64,000 bases of DNA from contig CAWESL010000007.1 of assembly GCA_963811705.1 (NCBI GenBank), positions 372,001 to 436,000 on the forward strand, written 5' to 3'. Within the stretch, counting starts at the first letter, position 1. Each line of letters starts with the position of its first letter. This document shows, in pieces, positions 42,204 through 51,915 of this stretch. The notes below the pieces were generated by a model, which had not been told where the DNA came from, ran no database searches, and saw only the letters and a program-made list of their open reading frames with translations. This DNA is from DATJPR01 sp963811705. GTDB lineage: Bacteria > Bacteroidota > Ignavibacteria > UBA10030 > UBA6906. The translations under genes were made by a program, and so were the position numbers.

Positions 42204-44726
42204 TCAGCCCAACGACCGGGCAAGCGTGCCCGCCTCGTTGAGGACGAGATCCACGACTTCTTCCCGGGTTGATGCGCTCAACAGCGTTTGGCGGTACTCT
42301 TCATGCATGAGTCTTCGGGCCAGCGCTGCGATGATTTTCAGATGAGCGTCCGCAGCACTGCGCTCCGGTATGGCAATGAGGATCACGAGCGCAACAGCAT
42401 GCTCTTCATCGGACCAGCGAATGGTCTCCGCCACCCGGGCGACCGCGATCGACGGAACGACAACGTGCGGCGATTTGCAGTGCGGGAGAGCCATCCCGTA
42501 TTCCATCGCCGTGGAAAAGGAGTCTTCGCGCTGCCACACGGCTTCTTCCACGGCATCCAGGTCATCGACCCTTCCTCCATCCTCGAGCATCCCGAGCAGC
42601 TCCCGCAAGACTTCTTCCTTGTTCCGGGAGCGCGACGAGAGCACCACAAGGTCATTTTCGATCAGATCCACGATTCCCGGTCGGGCAACAAAACCCTGAA
42701 GAATCGCGTCGATTTCGTCCGCCGACCGGGCCTCCATCGTTTCCCGGACCACGCCAATGCAATCCGATCGTCGGAGAGCACGGAGTCTCGCCTTCATCCG
42801 GGGAACGCTCAGCGGCCCGATGCTGATCTCGTCGAATCCCAGGCCGAGGAGCAGCGGCAAGGCGGACTCCTCGCCGGCAAGTTCGCCGCAGAGGCCCACC
42901 CACTTCCCGTGCTTATGCGCCTCATCGAGGACCTGATGGAAACTCCTGAGCAATGCGGGTTGAATTCCCGTGCACAGACCTCGGACTTTCTCGTTTCCCC
43001 GATCCGCGGCGACGAGATATTGCGTCAGATCGTTGGACCCGACGCTGAAGAAATCCACGGCCTCGCTAAAGTGGTCGATCAGCATCACGGCGCTCGGGAT
43101 CTCGATCATCATTCCGACGGGGACATTCGCATTGTGGACGACGCCCGCGCGGGCAAGATCGAGATGACACCGGTTCAACCAGGCTTTCAAGTGCTGGATC
43201 TCCGCCGGGGAGGCAATCATGGGAAACATGATTTGCACGGGGCCGCTCGTCGCCGCCCGAAGAAGAGCGCGCATTTGTGCGTCAATCACCGTGGAAAATT
43301 CGTCGTACATCCGTACTGCCCGGTACCCGAGAAATGGATTGTCTTCCCGGGGAAGCGGGAGCCACCGGACAGGTTTATCCCCTCCCACGTCGAAGGTGCG
43401 AAAAATCACCGGCCGACCTTTCGAAGATTCGACCGCTTCGCGGTACACGGTCAGCTGGGCCTCCTCGTCCGGTGGCGTGTCGTTTCCCGCAAAAGCAATT
43501 TCCGTTCTGAAGACGCCAATCCCTTCCGCACCGTGCGCGACCGCCGCCTGCACCTCGAAGACATTGGCACAATTCGCGCCGATCTCCAGCCTGGCCCCAT
43601 CGCGGCTCGTCGCGGGCTGAGCGCTCTCCCGGAGCAATCGTGCCGACCGTTCAGCGCGCAGCCAGGATTCAGTCTTGTAGAACTGTCGGACCTCTTCCTC
43701 CGGCTCCGGGAACACCAGGCCGCGAAAGGCATCGACGATGACGTGTTGCCCGGCAGCAAAATGTCGCGCCCCGCGAACGCCGGTCACGCAAGGGATCCCT
43801 GCCGCCCGGGCAAGAATGACGGTATGGGAGGTCGTCTCGCCACGCTCGAGAACGAGCGCAGCCAGTTTGTTCTTCTCGAGCGCGACAAAATCCGAAGCCG
43901 CAAGTCGTTCTGCAATGACGACCGACCTCTCCGCGGGTGACCGAACCGGAGCAACCGTTCCCGGTCCGGAGAGCAGTCCCAGGATCTTCTCCGAGATATC
44001 CTGCACATCGAACGCGCGTTCCCGCAGATAAGGATTCTCCGCATCGCCAAGCATGCCCGCAAACTTCCGCGCTACAATGATCACTGCGTGCTCCGCCGAT
44101 ACATGCTTCTCGCGGATGCATGCTTTCACCTTGTCGCCGAATGCCGGGTCCGACGCCAGCGCAAAATGAACACGGAGCACGGCATCAGCCGCCTTGGATG
44201 CGTTGTTGTGCAGCTGCGCTTCGAGCGTACCTTTCACTTCCTCGACCGCATGCATGAAGCGAACGACTTCGCGTTCCGGCGGTCCGGCGTCTCCCCGGAT
44301 CGGATCGTGTCCGACCCCGGATCCGCCGGCAATGTATGCAGGGCCCTGTCCGATTCCCGGGCTGACCGGAGTCCCCATGAGCGGCGAGGCCCCCCTGAGC
44401 GCACGTGGGCGCAATGCCGGATCCTGGGTTCGCATCCGCACCGGCTCCCCGGCGTCATCAACATGCGGCAGGACGCGTTCGACGAATGCCCTCAGCGCCG
44501 CATAAGCCGAGGTCGCATCATCGCCTTCGATGTGCAACAGACATTCGTCACCACGGGCGGTGAACGTGGATATCAGCGCGAGCGTGCTCCGGACGTCGGC
44601 GCGAACGTTCCGTGTACGATTGACGAACGTAATCGCGGAAACGAATTTGGCGGCTTCGTCCTGAAGCATCGCGGCCGGGCGGGCGTGAAACCCGGCAGTC
44701 AGAGGAAAAGTGAACGCGAGATCCAT
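42204..44726 (-). CDS. PTS fusion protein HPr - Enzyme I - EIIA(Fru)
   Basis: This 840-aa protein passes phosphate from phosphoenolpyruvate to EIIB within one polypeptide. Residues 1-95 are HPr with His14 in AGFHARPAAML. Residues about 115-690 are Enzyme I, with phospho-His301 in GETTSHTVILARAAGIP, FRTEIAF, a Cys in GLCGELAGEE and the PEP-binding IGVFRTE region. Residues about 695-840 are a fructose/mannitol-type EIIA with His749 in GMALPHCKSP. The domain order HPr-EI-EIIA is reversed relative to some known FruB fusions (EIIA-HPr-EI). It starts 12 bp after the EIICB stop, and the ROK kinase gene follows 26 bp downstream. The sugar is most likely fructose. Confidence 0.93.
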   Translation of the reverse strand: MDLAFTFPLTAGFHARPAAMLQDEAAKFVSAITFVNRTRNVRADVRSTLALISTFTARGDECLLHIEGDDATSAYAALRAFVERVLPHVDDAGEPVRMRTQDPALRPRALRGASPLMGTPVSPGIGQGPAYIAGGSGVGHDPIRGDAGPPEREVVRFMHAVEEVKGTLEAQLHNNASKAADAVLRVHFALASDPAFGDKVKACIREKHVSAEHAVIIVARKFAGMLGDAENPYLRERAFDVQDISEKILGLLSGPGTVAPVRSPAERSVVIAERLAASDFVALEKNKLAALVLERGETTSHTVILARAAGIPCVTGVRGARHFAAGQHVIVDAFRGLVFPEPEEEVRQFYKTESWLRAERSARLLRESAQPATSRDGARLEIGANCANVFEVQAAVAHGAEGIGVFRTEIAFAGNDTPPDEEAQLTVYREAVESSKGRPVIFRTFDVGGDKPVRWLPLPREDNPFLGYRAVRMYDEFSTVIDAQMRALLRAATSGPVQIMFPMIASPAEIQHLKAWLNRCHLDLARAGVVHNANVPVGMMIEIPSAVMLIDHFSEAVDFFSVGSNDLTQYLVAADRGNEKVRGLCTGIQPALLRSFHQVLDEAHKHGKWVGLCGELAGEESALPLLLGLGFDEISIGPLSVPRMKARLRALRRSDCIGVVRETMEARSADEIDAILQGFVARPGIVDLIENDLVVLSSRSRNKEEVLRELLGMLEDGGRVDDLDAVEEAVWQREDSFSTAMEYGMALPHCKSPHVVVPSIAVARVAETIRWSDEEHAVALVILIAIPERSAADAHLKIIAALARRLMHEEYRQTLLSASTREEVVDLVLNEAGTLARSLG

Positions 44727-44738
44727 GCGCTGGCGCTG

Positions 44739-46073
44739 TTACTGTGCGAGTCGTTCAAAGATTGCTGCGGGGTTCTTAATCGCCTCCTGGACGGGGACTT
44801 CGACGATCCTGGAGGAGGCAAAACGTTCGGGATTGCGCACGGGGATTCCCGCCGCAAAAACAACGACGTCGGCGGAACGGATGTCGTCCGCCGTCAACGC
44901 ATTCTCAATTCCCATCGAACCCTGGGTTTCCACCTTGATGGAATGCCCGAGACGCTTCGCGGTCTTCTCCAGCTGTTCCGCCGCCATGTACGTGTGCGCG
45001 ATGCCGGTTGGACATGACGTCACAGCCACGATGTTCATGCTTGAGTTCTTCCTTTCCTGCGAGATCGCGATCGCTTTCAGTCCGTTGATGACTCCTGCGA
45101 CGACAACGGACCCGATGATGATGGCAAGGATATAGACGATCTTGTTGTCGACCACCGGTAGCACGATCGGCCCGCCGTGCGGGGCATGATCCCCCACTCC
45201 CCCCAGAAGGGCGATGACGGAACCGACCATCGAGCCGGCCATGATGGTGGGAATGACGCGGATCGGGTCGGCTGCGGCAAACGGTATCGCCCCTTCGGTG
45301 ATGCCGATCATCCCCATGGCAAGCCCGGCATATCCCGCCTCCCGCTCCTCATCGGTCCAGAGCTTTTTCCCGAGAACGGTCGCGAGCCCCATCCCGATCG
45401 GAGGGATACAGATTGCCGTCGCGCATGCCCCCATGACGGCGTAGTTTCCGTCCTTGATCATCGCCGCGCCGAAGAAGAAGGCAACCTTGTTCACCGGTCC
45501 ACCCATGTCGAAGGCGATCATCCCGCCGATCGCAACCCCCAACAGGATGCTGTTCCCCGTCCCCAACGCCGAGAGCCAGCCGGTGAGAATCGTCATCCCG
45601 TCGTGGATCGGCGTCCCGATGATCTTATACATGACAAAGCCCACGACGAACGACGAGAGAACGGGGATCACGAGGATGGGCATCACCGGCTTGATGGCGC
45701 GCGGGATCCGGACTTTCTTGATCAGTTGCACCACACCTCCCGCCAGCAACCCTGCCACAATGCCGCCGAGAAAGCCGGCGCCGACCTGGTTCGCAATATA
45801 TCCCCCGACGAATCCGGCGACGATGCCGGGCCGGTCGGCGATCCCGAAAGCAATGTATCCCCCCAGGACCGGGACCAGGAAGGAGAACGCCGCATTCCCG
45901 ATATCCAGAATCAGCTTGAGAAACGGCGCGTTGTCGAAATTCGGGCCGGACGACGTCATTGGCGCAAACCCGATGGCGATGGCGATCATGATGCCGCCGC
46001 AAGCCACGAAGGGGATGGCGTACGACACGCCGGAGAGGAGGTACTTCCGAACCGTCTCAATTGGAGATGTCAT
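44739..46073 (-). CDS. PTS fructose-type EIIC-EIIB permease
   Basis: This is a 444-aa protein. Residues 1-330 are the membrane EIIC domain of the fructose-mannitol family (LLSGVSYAIPFVACGGIMIA, GGYIANQVGAGFLGGI, AFDMGGPVNKVAFFF, GITEGAIPFAAADP). Residues 345-444 are EIIB with phospho-Cys354 in AVTSCPTGIAHTYMA and ALTADDIRSADVVVFAAGIPV. The order is C then B; many family members are B-C. The start at 46073 is chosen because AGGA lies 6 nt upstream; a longer in-frame reading adds 16 residues without function. It supplies the transport step for the HPr-EI-EIIA fusion encoded next. Confidence 0.92.
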   Translation of the reverse strand: MTSPIETVRKYLLSGVSYAIPFVACGGIMIAIAIGFAPMTSSGPNFDNAPFLKLILDIGNAAFSFLVPVLGGYIAFGIADRPGIVAGFVGGYIANQVGAGFLGGIVAGLLAGGVVQLIKKVRIPRAIKPVMPILVIPVLSSFVVGFVMYKIIGTPIHDGMTILTGWLSALGTGNSILLGVAIGGMIAFDMGGPVNKVAFFFGAAMIKDGNYAVMGACATAICIPPIGMGLATVLGKKLWTDEEREAGYAGLAMGMIGITEGAIPFAAADPIRVIPTIMAGSMVGSVIALLGGVGDHAPHGGPIVLPVVDNKIVYILAIIIGSVVVAGVINGLKAIAISQERKNSSMNIVAVTSCPTGIAHTYMAAEQLEKTAKRLGHSIKVETQGSMGIENALTADDIRSADVVVFAAGIPVRNPERFASSRIVEVPVQEAIKNPAAIFERLAQ

Positions 46074-46126
46074 GCACATTCCTGCGTAACGGGTTGATGA
46101 CGAAGTTGCGTCCTCGTTCACTGCGA

Positions 46127-47044
46127 CTAATCGATGTCAATCATGACTCCCATCCCGATTCCATCCACCCTGTTGTCCGCCGCGTGGCATCGATCCTGGT
46201 ACAACCGCGTTTCGGCCCCGAACCCGGCGATCCGGAGGACAACGCGCGAAGCCACAAGCAGTTGTTGAAGAATGACGAGGCCCACGAGGACCGCGGTTGC
46301 CGATCCATCGATCTCCCTTTCAATAGCCAGGTATACCAGAAAGAAAGCCGCCCACACGAGGACCATGAGCAGCGTCAGGCCACCTGCGGCGAATTTCGAA
46401 GACCAGAGAAACGCAAGACTGTGCTTCAGGCTTTGGAACACCGATGTCTCCCGTTCCACGACGATGGCAATTCTCGTATAGTCATCGACAAGAGACAAGG
46501 CGTACAGAAGGATGCCGGCAACAAGAATATCCAGACCGATCGCCCAGAAGGTGGGATCTTCACTGGAAGCCCCGCCCGTTATTGCCGTGTCCGCAATCAT
46601 CAGGAGAACCACTATGCCGATCAGTGAGAGGACCGCGATGCCCACCATGAGCAGGAAGAGGCGTGTGAACCTTCCCATGTATTCTGCACAGCTTCGGAAG
46701 AACTCCCGGACAGAGGTCTCGCCGGAGTCCGCAGCCGCAATGATCCCCCCTGCGAAAAAGAGGTTAACGATGAAGGAGAGGGCCAACGCAGGGAGAAGTC
46801 CCCCGAGCGAGGCGGTGAGCTCGTTCCCGTGATTGCGAACAATATCGCCGAGGACGGTGAAGTCAAAACCCGAATTCAGCGATTCCGCAGAGAGCGATGC
46901 ATCGAGGGCCGAATTCAGGGAAGACCGGAAACTGACGGCAGGGATGAATGCGATCAGCGTCAGCGCGCAATAGATGACCGCGGCCATGGCACGGAATGAG
47001 ACGGCCTTGCGACAACCCTCGAGGAAGTATCGGACAATCGCCAT
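46127..47044 (-). CDS. Polytopic membrane protein of unknown function
   Basis: This 305-aa protein has about six hydrophobic helices (AVIYCALTLIAFIPAVSF, GGLLPALALSFIVNLFFAGGII, LFLLMVGIAVLSLIGIVVLLMI, GLDILVAGILLYALSLV) and a charged loop YTRIAIVVERETSVFQSLKHSLAFL. This resembles the DUF975 / glycerophosphodiester-phosphodiesterase membrane-domain layout, but I cannot assign it firmly. GAGGGGTGA precedes the ATG. The M1 peptidase gene's stop lies 7 bp upstream, so the two are translated from one message. It is 53 bp upstream of the PTS genes. No catalytic motif is visible. Confidence 0.75.
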   Translation of the reverse strand: MAIVRYFLEGCRKAVSFRAMAAVIYCALTLIAFIPAVSFRSSLNSALDASLSAESLNSGFDFTVLGDIVRNHGNELTASLGGLLPALALSFIVNLFFAGGIIAAADSGETSVREFFRSCAEYMGRFTRLFLLMVGIAVLSLIGIVVLLMIADTAITGGASSEDPTFWAIGLDILVAGILLYALSLVDDYTRIAIVVERETSVFQSLKHSLAFLWSSKFAAGGLTLLMVLVWAAFFLVYLAIEREIDGSATAVLVGLVILQQLLVASRVVLRIAGFGAETRLYQDRCHAADNRVDGIGMGVMIDID

Positions 47045-47051
47045 TCACCCC

Positions 47052-49019
47052 TCAGAAGATGGACGCCAGTTGAAAGAGATTTTGGACCCAGAAGAGCATT
47101 CTGGCAAAGTACCTGTCTGCAATTGACGACGATGGGGAAAGGGTCTTGCTGTTATTCAGGACGTTGATATCGAGTGCAACAATGTGATCCGGGTCCACGA
47201 CCGCCGCGAGGGCCTTCGTCGGACGCGTGAAGCCGAAACGCATGTATCGCGATTCTCCGTCCCAGTGCTCGCGTGCCGTCGTTCCATCGGCGAAGCGCAC
47301 CTCGACATCGACCGGCAACGATACTTCTCCGAGACGACTTACGACGACGGTCGTTTCATAGACGGGCTTTGCAGAGTCTGCACGCGCATCGGCGGACGAA
47401 GAGAGAGAGGTCAATTCGTAATCGCAGATGCCCGTCCCGTTGAGCGTTTGATTAAAATACCAATTCAGGTCCTGTCCGCAGCGCCCGTGCGTCAGGGAGG
47501 GGGCGAGTTCATTGAACACGTTGATGAAGTCCCGCCCGCACGGATGACGGAATTTCCACCGCTGGAAGTAGACCTTCATGATGGAATCCATGACCGGACG
47601 GCCGAGGAGACCTTCCAGCGTTTTCAGCACCATCGCTGTCTTGAAATACGTCAATGATCCGCCGCCGCGACGCGGAAGCTTCCAGGTTGGCGTCGAGAGC
47701 GGCGCGATGGAGGGGTTCTCCATGCTCGTGTAGGAATATCGGTCGAGTTCGGAATCCCCGATGCGTAGTCCGCCGACAACAAGTGCCGAGGTTGATTGTC
47801 CGTACAGCGAATCCATGATGCGCATTTCGTAGTACTGGTCGATCCCCTCATCCATCCACCCTTCCTCAAACTCGTTGCTTGCCACCATCCCGTACCAGTA
47901 GTTGTGCCCGAATTCATGGATCGTCACAACCTCCGGGAGCTTTGCATACCGTTCGATCCCTTTTACGGTTTCAACCGTGATCAGGGTCGGGTACTCCATC
48001 CCGCCGGCGGCTTCGCCGCCGAACGGCGGGTCCACGACCGTGAACGTGGGATACGGATACCGACCGACGTGCGCATCAAAATATTCCAGGGCGTTCTTCA
48101 GCGACGAAAGATATCGCGCGCCCGCCGCAAGATGTTCCGGTTGAACGAGAATCCTCAGTGATACGCCGCGCCAGGCATCGTGCAGAACGACAAATCGCGG
48201 CGAGGCGGACCAGGCGAAATCGTGGACGTCTTCTGCGTGGCACTCGACGGTCTTGGTGCCGTCACCGTGATCAACCTGCCGAACAATCGATCCCACCGAT
48301 CCGACAATATAGTTTGCGGGGAGGGTGATGTCGACGTCATACACGCCGAAATCAGCATAGAATTCAGTCTGTGCGTGGAACTGATGGCAGTTCCACCCTG
48401 GAGCGGTGGCAAACCGCTGACCCGGGACCTCAAAGACCCCAAGCTTGGGGAACCACTGTCCGACAAAAATGAAGTCCTTCCAGTATCCTGTTCGCGCGAC
48501 GACACGCGGCAACTTCGATCGGAAGGCGAGATCGAGGACGATGGAATCGTGGGGCAAGACAGGCCGGGGAAGCGGGACACGGGCGACCGTTCGGTCCGCG
48601 TGATTCGTGTCATCGGGCTGAATGAATTCCAGACCACTGCGCAAATCGATCCCACCCGACGTCCGGAGGGAATCGATCTCGATCCAGCCTTCTTCATTCT
48701 TGCTCAAGCGCTCACCGCGGAACATGCCGCCAGATTCCCTGGCAAATGTCGATGTTGTTCCCCGGAATGCATTCAAATAGAGATGGAATTGGAGCTCGTT
48801 GACGGCAACGTCGGAAGGATTGTGCCAGACGATGCGTTCATGACCGTCGAGGATCTTTTCTGCGGGATGATATGTGACCGTGATCGCATAATTGGCAATC
48901 CGGGGACTCAACGGCGTGGGGAAAATCGTTGGAATCCCTCCCCCGGCAGCCGGGGCGAACCCGACAATCAGGCAAGGGAGAAGGCAACACCATCGCACCA
49001 GCTGAGGGGGAGTTTTCAC
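47052..49019 (-). CDS. Exported M1-family zinc metallopeptidase
   Basis: This 655-aa protein has a GTG start and a signal peptide (LVRWCCLLPCLIVGFAPAAG). An N-terminal beta domain is followed by the catalytic domain with GGMEYPTLI (substrate N-terminus motif, GAMEN-like) and HEFGHNYWYGMVASNEFEEG. The zinc ligands are His368, His372 and Glu391, giving HEXXH-X18-E exactly; Glu369 is catalytic. It ends with a beta-rich region. Bacteroidota-type M1 peptidases of this length trim peptides in the periplasm or on the cell surface. It is co-directional with the downstream membrane protein gene, separated by 7 bp. Confidence 0.92.
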   Translation of the reverse strand: MKTPPQLVRWCCLLPCLIVGFAPAAGGGIPTIFPTPLSPRIANYAITVTYHPAEKILDGHERIVWHNPSDVAVNELQFHLYLNAFRGTTSTFARESGGMFRGERLSKNEEGWIEIDSLRTSGGIDLRSGLEFIQPDDTNHADRTVARVPLPRPVLPHDSIVLDLAFRSKLPRVVARTGYWKDFIFVGQWFPKLGVFEVPGQRFATAPGWNCHQFHAQTEFYADFGVYDVDITLPANYIVGSVGSIVRQVDHGDGTKTVECHAEDVHDFAWSASPRFVVLHDAWRGVSLRILVQPEHLAAGARYLSSLKNALEYFDAHVGRYPYPTFTVVDPPFGGEAAGGMEYPTLITVETVKGIERYAKLPEVVTIHEFGHNYWYGMVASNEFEEGWMDEGIDQYYEMRIMDSLYGQSTSALVVGGLRIGDSELDRYSYTSMENPSIAPLSTPTWKLPRRGGGSLTYFKTAMVLKTLEGLLGRPVMDSIMKVYFQRWKFRHPCGRDFINVFNELAPSLTHGRCGQDLNWYFNQTLNGTGICDYELTSLSSSADARADSAKPVYETTVVVSRLGEVSLPVDVEVRFADGTTAREHWDGESRYMRFGFTRPTKALAAVVDPDHIVALDINVLNNSKTLSPSSSIADRYFARMLFWVQNLFQLASIF

Positions 49020-49096
49020 GGGTTGATCGGGGGACCGGGAATTCGTGCCGACGCTTGGAGAAGAATATAGGGGAGACGCGTGCGAATGTCAACGCA

Positions 49097-50521
49097 TCAA
49101 GGGGAAGGATCGGCGCCGATGTCCGCCAACGGGATCTCTTCGCGGAAGTAATACCGGAATATCACCCGGAATGAATTCACCGGCGAGATTGCAGAGGTGA
49201 GCAGTCGCGTTCCGCCGGCCGGGAGATGATACGCATTCAGGATGGTATGCGACTCGTCACGCATGCCCCTCCCGGGAACGATCCTCGATCCGTGATCCCC
49301 CTGGATGATGATGATCGGATCACGAGAGGAGTGGGCGAGGATGGTGTCAACAACCGGCAGGAGCAGTGTGTTTGTGCCGATCAACTGGTTCAAATATGCT
49401 CGGAGGGAATTCCATCCGCCCCGGGAAAACAGCGGAAGCACTGCGCCATCACGGTCGAACCCGAACGGCCCATGCGGGGTCATGAGATGCGCATACACGA
49501 ACTTCGGAGACGACGGGGTGTCTTCACCGGCCGCCACGAGCTTCGAGAGAATGCGAAGATTTTCACCGGGCATCCCCTCGACCCTCAGACTGGCGAACAG
49601 GATCCCCGGGCCGGTATGAAAGAAGTAGAACATGAACCCTTCTCCGGACCCTTTTGCATCGGTAAAGTACGAATAAAACGCGGGGCTCCCATCAACGTCG
49701 AAGGGCGAAAGATTCTCGATGGTGTAATGCCTCGATCGAAGGTAATGAACGACGCGATTGTTCCGGATCGCAAGGAAGGGTTCTTCTCCCTGCTGCAGGG
49801 TGTCCATGTTCAAGGTCGAGGCCATCGACTGCGCCGTCGTCGTGTACTGGCTGCGACTGTCACCGGCGATGTAGAATCCCCGTTTTCTCAGCTCCGACAA
49901 GAAACCTGCGTTGTCGAAATTCCAGTATCGTGACAGACTCTTTTGTGCCGTGTAGGCATCGAGCAGAATGTAATAGATGTCTGGATCGCCGTGCAAGAGG
50001 TTCGTCGAGCGAACATCGGTCAGAACGGGATTGGGTTCTGGGGGAACGGAGGTGGCATAGGCCTCTTTGAAGAACGGGAGAAGAGACCAGAGGACGAAGA
50101 TGATGGAGGATGCATTCATCGCGCCGTGCAGGATGGAGAGATCCCCTTTCATCCGCCGGAGCAAGACGAACGATGCGGCAACGAAGAGCAGAAAGAGCGG
50201 TACGACCACGCCGAATTCTGCAAGCGTGGGCCTGAGCGTCGCCAGGAACTGGCGCGTTTCCTGAAAGCAAAGGATCGGAACCAGAACGACCGTCGTCGCG
50301 ATCCCTCCTCGCACGGGATCGGAAAAGGCCTTCGTAAGGACGATCTTTGCGCCCGCCGACCCGATGCCAAGCACAACCAGGAACGCAATCGCCGCACCGA
50401 CGTCCGGACGCCCCCCTCTTCTGCTGACGTCAAGGACGAACCAGGCCCCCAGCAAGAATGGGTGAATAGCAGGAGCGGCTATCAACACCCCGCGGAGCCG
50501 GCGAAGAAAGGGAAGGGTCAC
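49097..50521 (-). CDS. Membrane-anchored sulfatase / phosphoethanolamine-transferase-like protein
   Basis: This is a 474-aa protein with about four N-terminal transmembrane helices (to residue ~150) and a C-terminal alkaline-phosphatase-superfamily domain. Landmarks are DPDIYYILLDAYTAQKSL (first metal Asp and nearby Thr nucleophile), FVYAHLMTPHGPFGFDRDG, IIIIQGDHGSR (second metal site Asp-His) and ESHTILNAYHLP. The fold is that of sulfatases and envelope phosphotransferases such as LtaS- or EptA-like enzymes. It probably modifies cell-envelope lipids or glycans. Its GTG start overlaps the stop of the methyltransferase gene (GTGA), so they are translationally coupled in a three-gene operon. 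Confidence 0.82.
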   Translation of the reverse strand: MTLPFLRRLRGVLIAAPAIHPFLLGAWFVLDVSRRGGRPDVGAAIAFLVVLGIGSAGAKIVLTKAFSDPVRGGIATTVVLVPILCFQETRQFLATLRPTLAEFGVVVPLFLLFVAASFVLLRRMKGDLSILHGAMNASSIIFVLWSLLPFFKEAYATSVPPEPNPVLTDVRSTNLLHGDPDIYYILLDAYTAQKSLSRYWNFDNAGFLSELRKRGFYIAGDSRSQYTTTAQSMASTLNMDTLQQGEEPFLAIRNNRVVHYLRSRHYTIENLSPFDVDGSPAFYSYFTDAKGSGEGFMFYFFHTGPGILFASLRVEGMPGENLRILSKLVAAGEDTPSSPKFVYAHLMTPHGPFGFDRDGAVLPLFSRGGWNSLRAYLNQLIGTNTLLLPVVDTILAHSSRDPIIIIQGDHGSRIVPGRGMRDESHTILNAYHLPAGGTRLLTSAISPVNSFRVIFRYYFREEIPLADIGADPSP

Positions 50522-51915
50522 GAAATCTCCGAGTCCTTTCTCCGACAGAGGTAAAGAATCCTGCCGGAGTTCTCGAGGGGAATCCGTTTAACGATGAGAA
50601 AGCTGTTGCACAGCGTCGACTCGAAATTCTCTCGCGTATACTCATCGAAGACGTCGGAGCGTCCGTGCAGCATGATGGTGACATTCGGATCGTCTTTGGG
50701 GACGTATTCGATGAGGAGATATGTGCACCGTTGCCGAAAGAGTTCGAAAATATTCCGGAACGGAAGATTTCTGCCGATGGCAAGATGATGAACCAGGGCA
50801 AGCGCCAGACAGAGGTCGCAGGCACCACGATCCAGGAACGGTCGGTATTCCCGGTTCATCCATCCCGTTCCCGGTGTCGGAAACGCGATGTCCACCACGA
50901 GCGGCAGGATGCGCGTCTCCCCTTCGGCACGCAGTGACTGATAGAGCCGGTCAACGGAGGCGTGGTCCTGATCCAATGAGACCACCATCGCGCCCTCGCG
51001 GGCAGCGATTGAGCTGAAGCCTCCGTTGTTGCAGCCGATATCCCATACCCTTGACGGTGCAATTTCCCTGATCAGTGCGGTGACCAGGGCTCGTTTTGCG
51101 TCGACATAGCCCTGGCCGCCCGAGGAAGTCGGATCATATCCCGTCCACGCCGATGCCGAGTGAGCCGGCTTCAGTCGGAGGATCGTCCGTTCGAGACTGG
51201 TCAGCAGGCCCTTCAATGCTATCGGATTTACGGTGTGATGGTTGAAGGGGCGCTGCGCGGGCCGTCGTCCAACCATCCGCTGAACGGCCGACTGGAGATG
51301 GAGATGCATGAAGACACCGGGCTGCAGGAACCCGCGCTTCCCGAGAAGACGGACGGTCAGATCCAATGAGGCACTTCCGCCGGAAACCTGCGTCAGCGCG
51401 AGCAAGCGCTCGTCCAAATGTGAAGCGAGGACAAGGGGAGCAAGAAACTGTTCGCAGAACTGTCGGTAGGCAACCCAGGGGCGGCCGCGCTCATAGCGCT
51501 CGAAGGAAAGCAAGTCGATCAGCATCGGGCGGCCGTCAATGAACTGCACGTTCAGCGAGCTTCCGTCCTTCAAGGTCATCCCATGAGTGAGCGCTTGCTG
51601 CTGGATGCTTAACGTGGCGAGAGCCGCGTCCTTCAATTGCGAGAAGGTCCACTCCCAGGGATAAGACAGAAACGGGACTTCGCGCGGCGCAAGAATCCGG
51701 ACGATATCGCTTGTGGCGAAGCTGGACGGATCGATTTCATCGAACGGAACAAGAAGCCGATCGCGAATCAGTTGGGCAGCCAAGCCCGAGGATTTCAGCA
51801 GTTCGTAGTGCGGCTCATAGGAGGCCCGGATGGCACGGTAGATTCTCCCGTTCTCCCGGAAAACAAATCCGGCGGGATCGCGATACGAGTCGAATCGTAA
51901 TGCCCCGCCGATCAT
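50518..51915 (-). CDS. SAM-dependent methyltransferase, NoeA-like
   Basis: This is a 465-aa protein. The N-terminal ~250 residues form a domain rich in GRIYRAI and VNPIALKGLLTSLERTI segments. The C-terminal class I methyltransferase has the SAM-binding motif SRVWDIGCNNGGFSSIAAREG, acidic VVSLDQDH at the end of strand 2, and LCLALALVHHLAIGRNLPF. The layout resembles nodulation-type NoeA methyltransferases, which act on surface glycans. Its ATG overlaps the stop of the small membrane protein gene (ATGA), and its own stop overlaps the next gene's start (GTGA). The substrate is unknown, but the sulfatase-like neighbour suggests an envelope glycan. Confidence 0.82.
   Translation of the reverse strand: MIGGALRFDSYRDPAGFVFRENGRIYRAIRASYEPHYELLKSSGLAAQLIRDRLLVPFDEIDPSSFATSDIVRILAPREVPFLSYPWEWTFSQLKDAALATLSIQQQALTHGMTLKDGSSLNVQFIDGRPMLIDLLSFERYERGRPWVAYRQFCEQFLAPLVLASHLDERLLALTQVSGGSASLDLTVRLLGKRGFLQPGVFMHLHLQSAVQRMVGRRPAQRPFNHHTVNPIALKGLLTSLERTILRLKPAHSASAWTGYDPTSSGGQGYVDAKRALVTALIREIAPSRVWDIGCNNGGFSSIAAREGAMVVSLDQDHASVDRLYQSLRAEGETRILPLVVDIAFPTPGTGWMNREYRPFLDRGACDLCLALALVHHLAIGRNLPFRNIFELFRQRCTYLLIEYVPKDDPNVTIMLHGRSDVFDEYTRENFESTLCNSFLIVKRIPLENSGRILYLCRRKDSEIS

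Noticed and set aside
42288..43940. A 550-codon open frame on the plus strand opposite the PTS fusion gene
   Set aside because: HPr, EI and EIIA motifs are all on the minus strand. The antisense reading is His/Arg-rich without domains.
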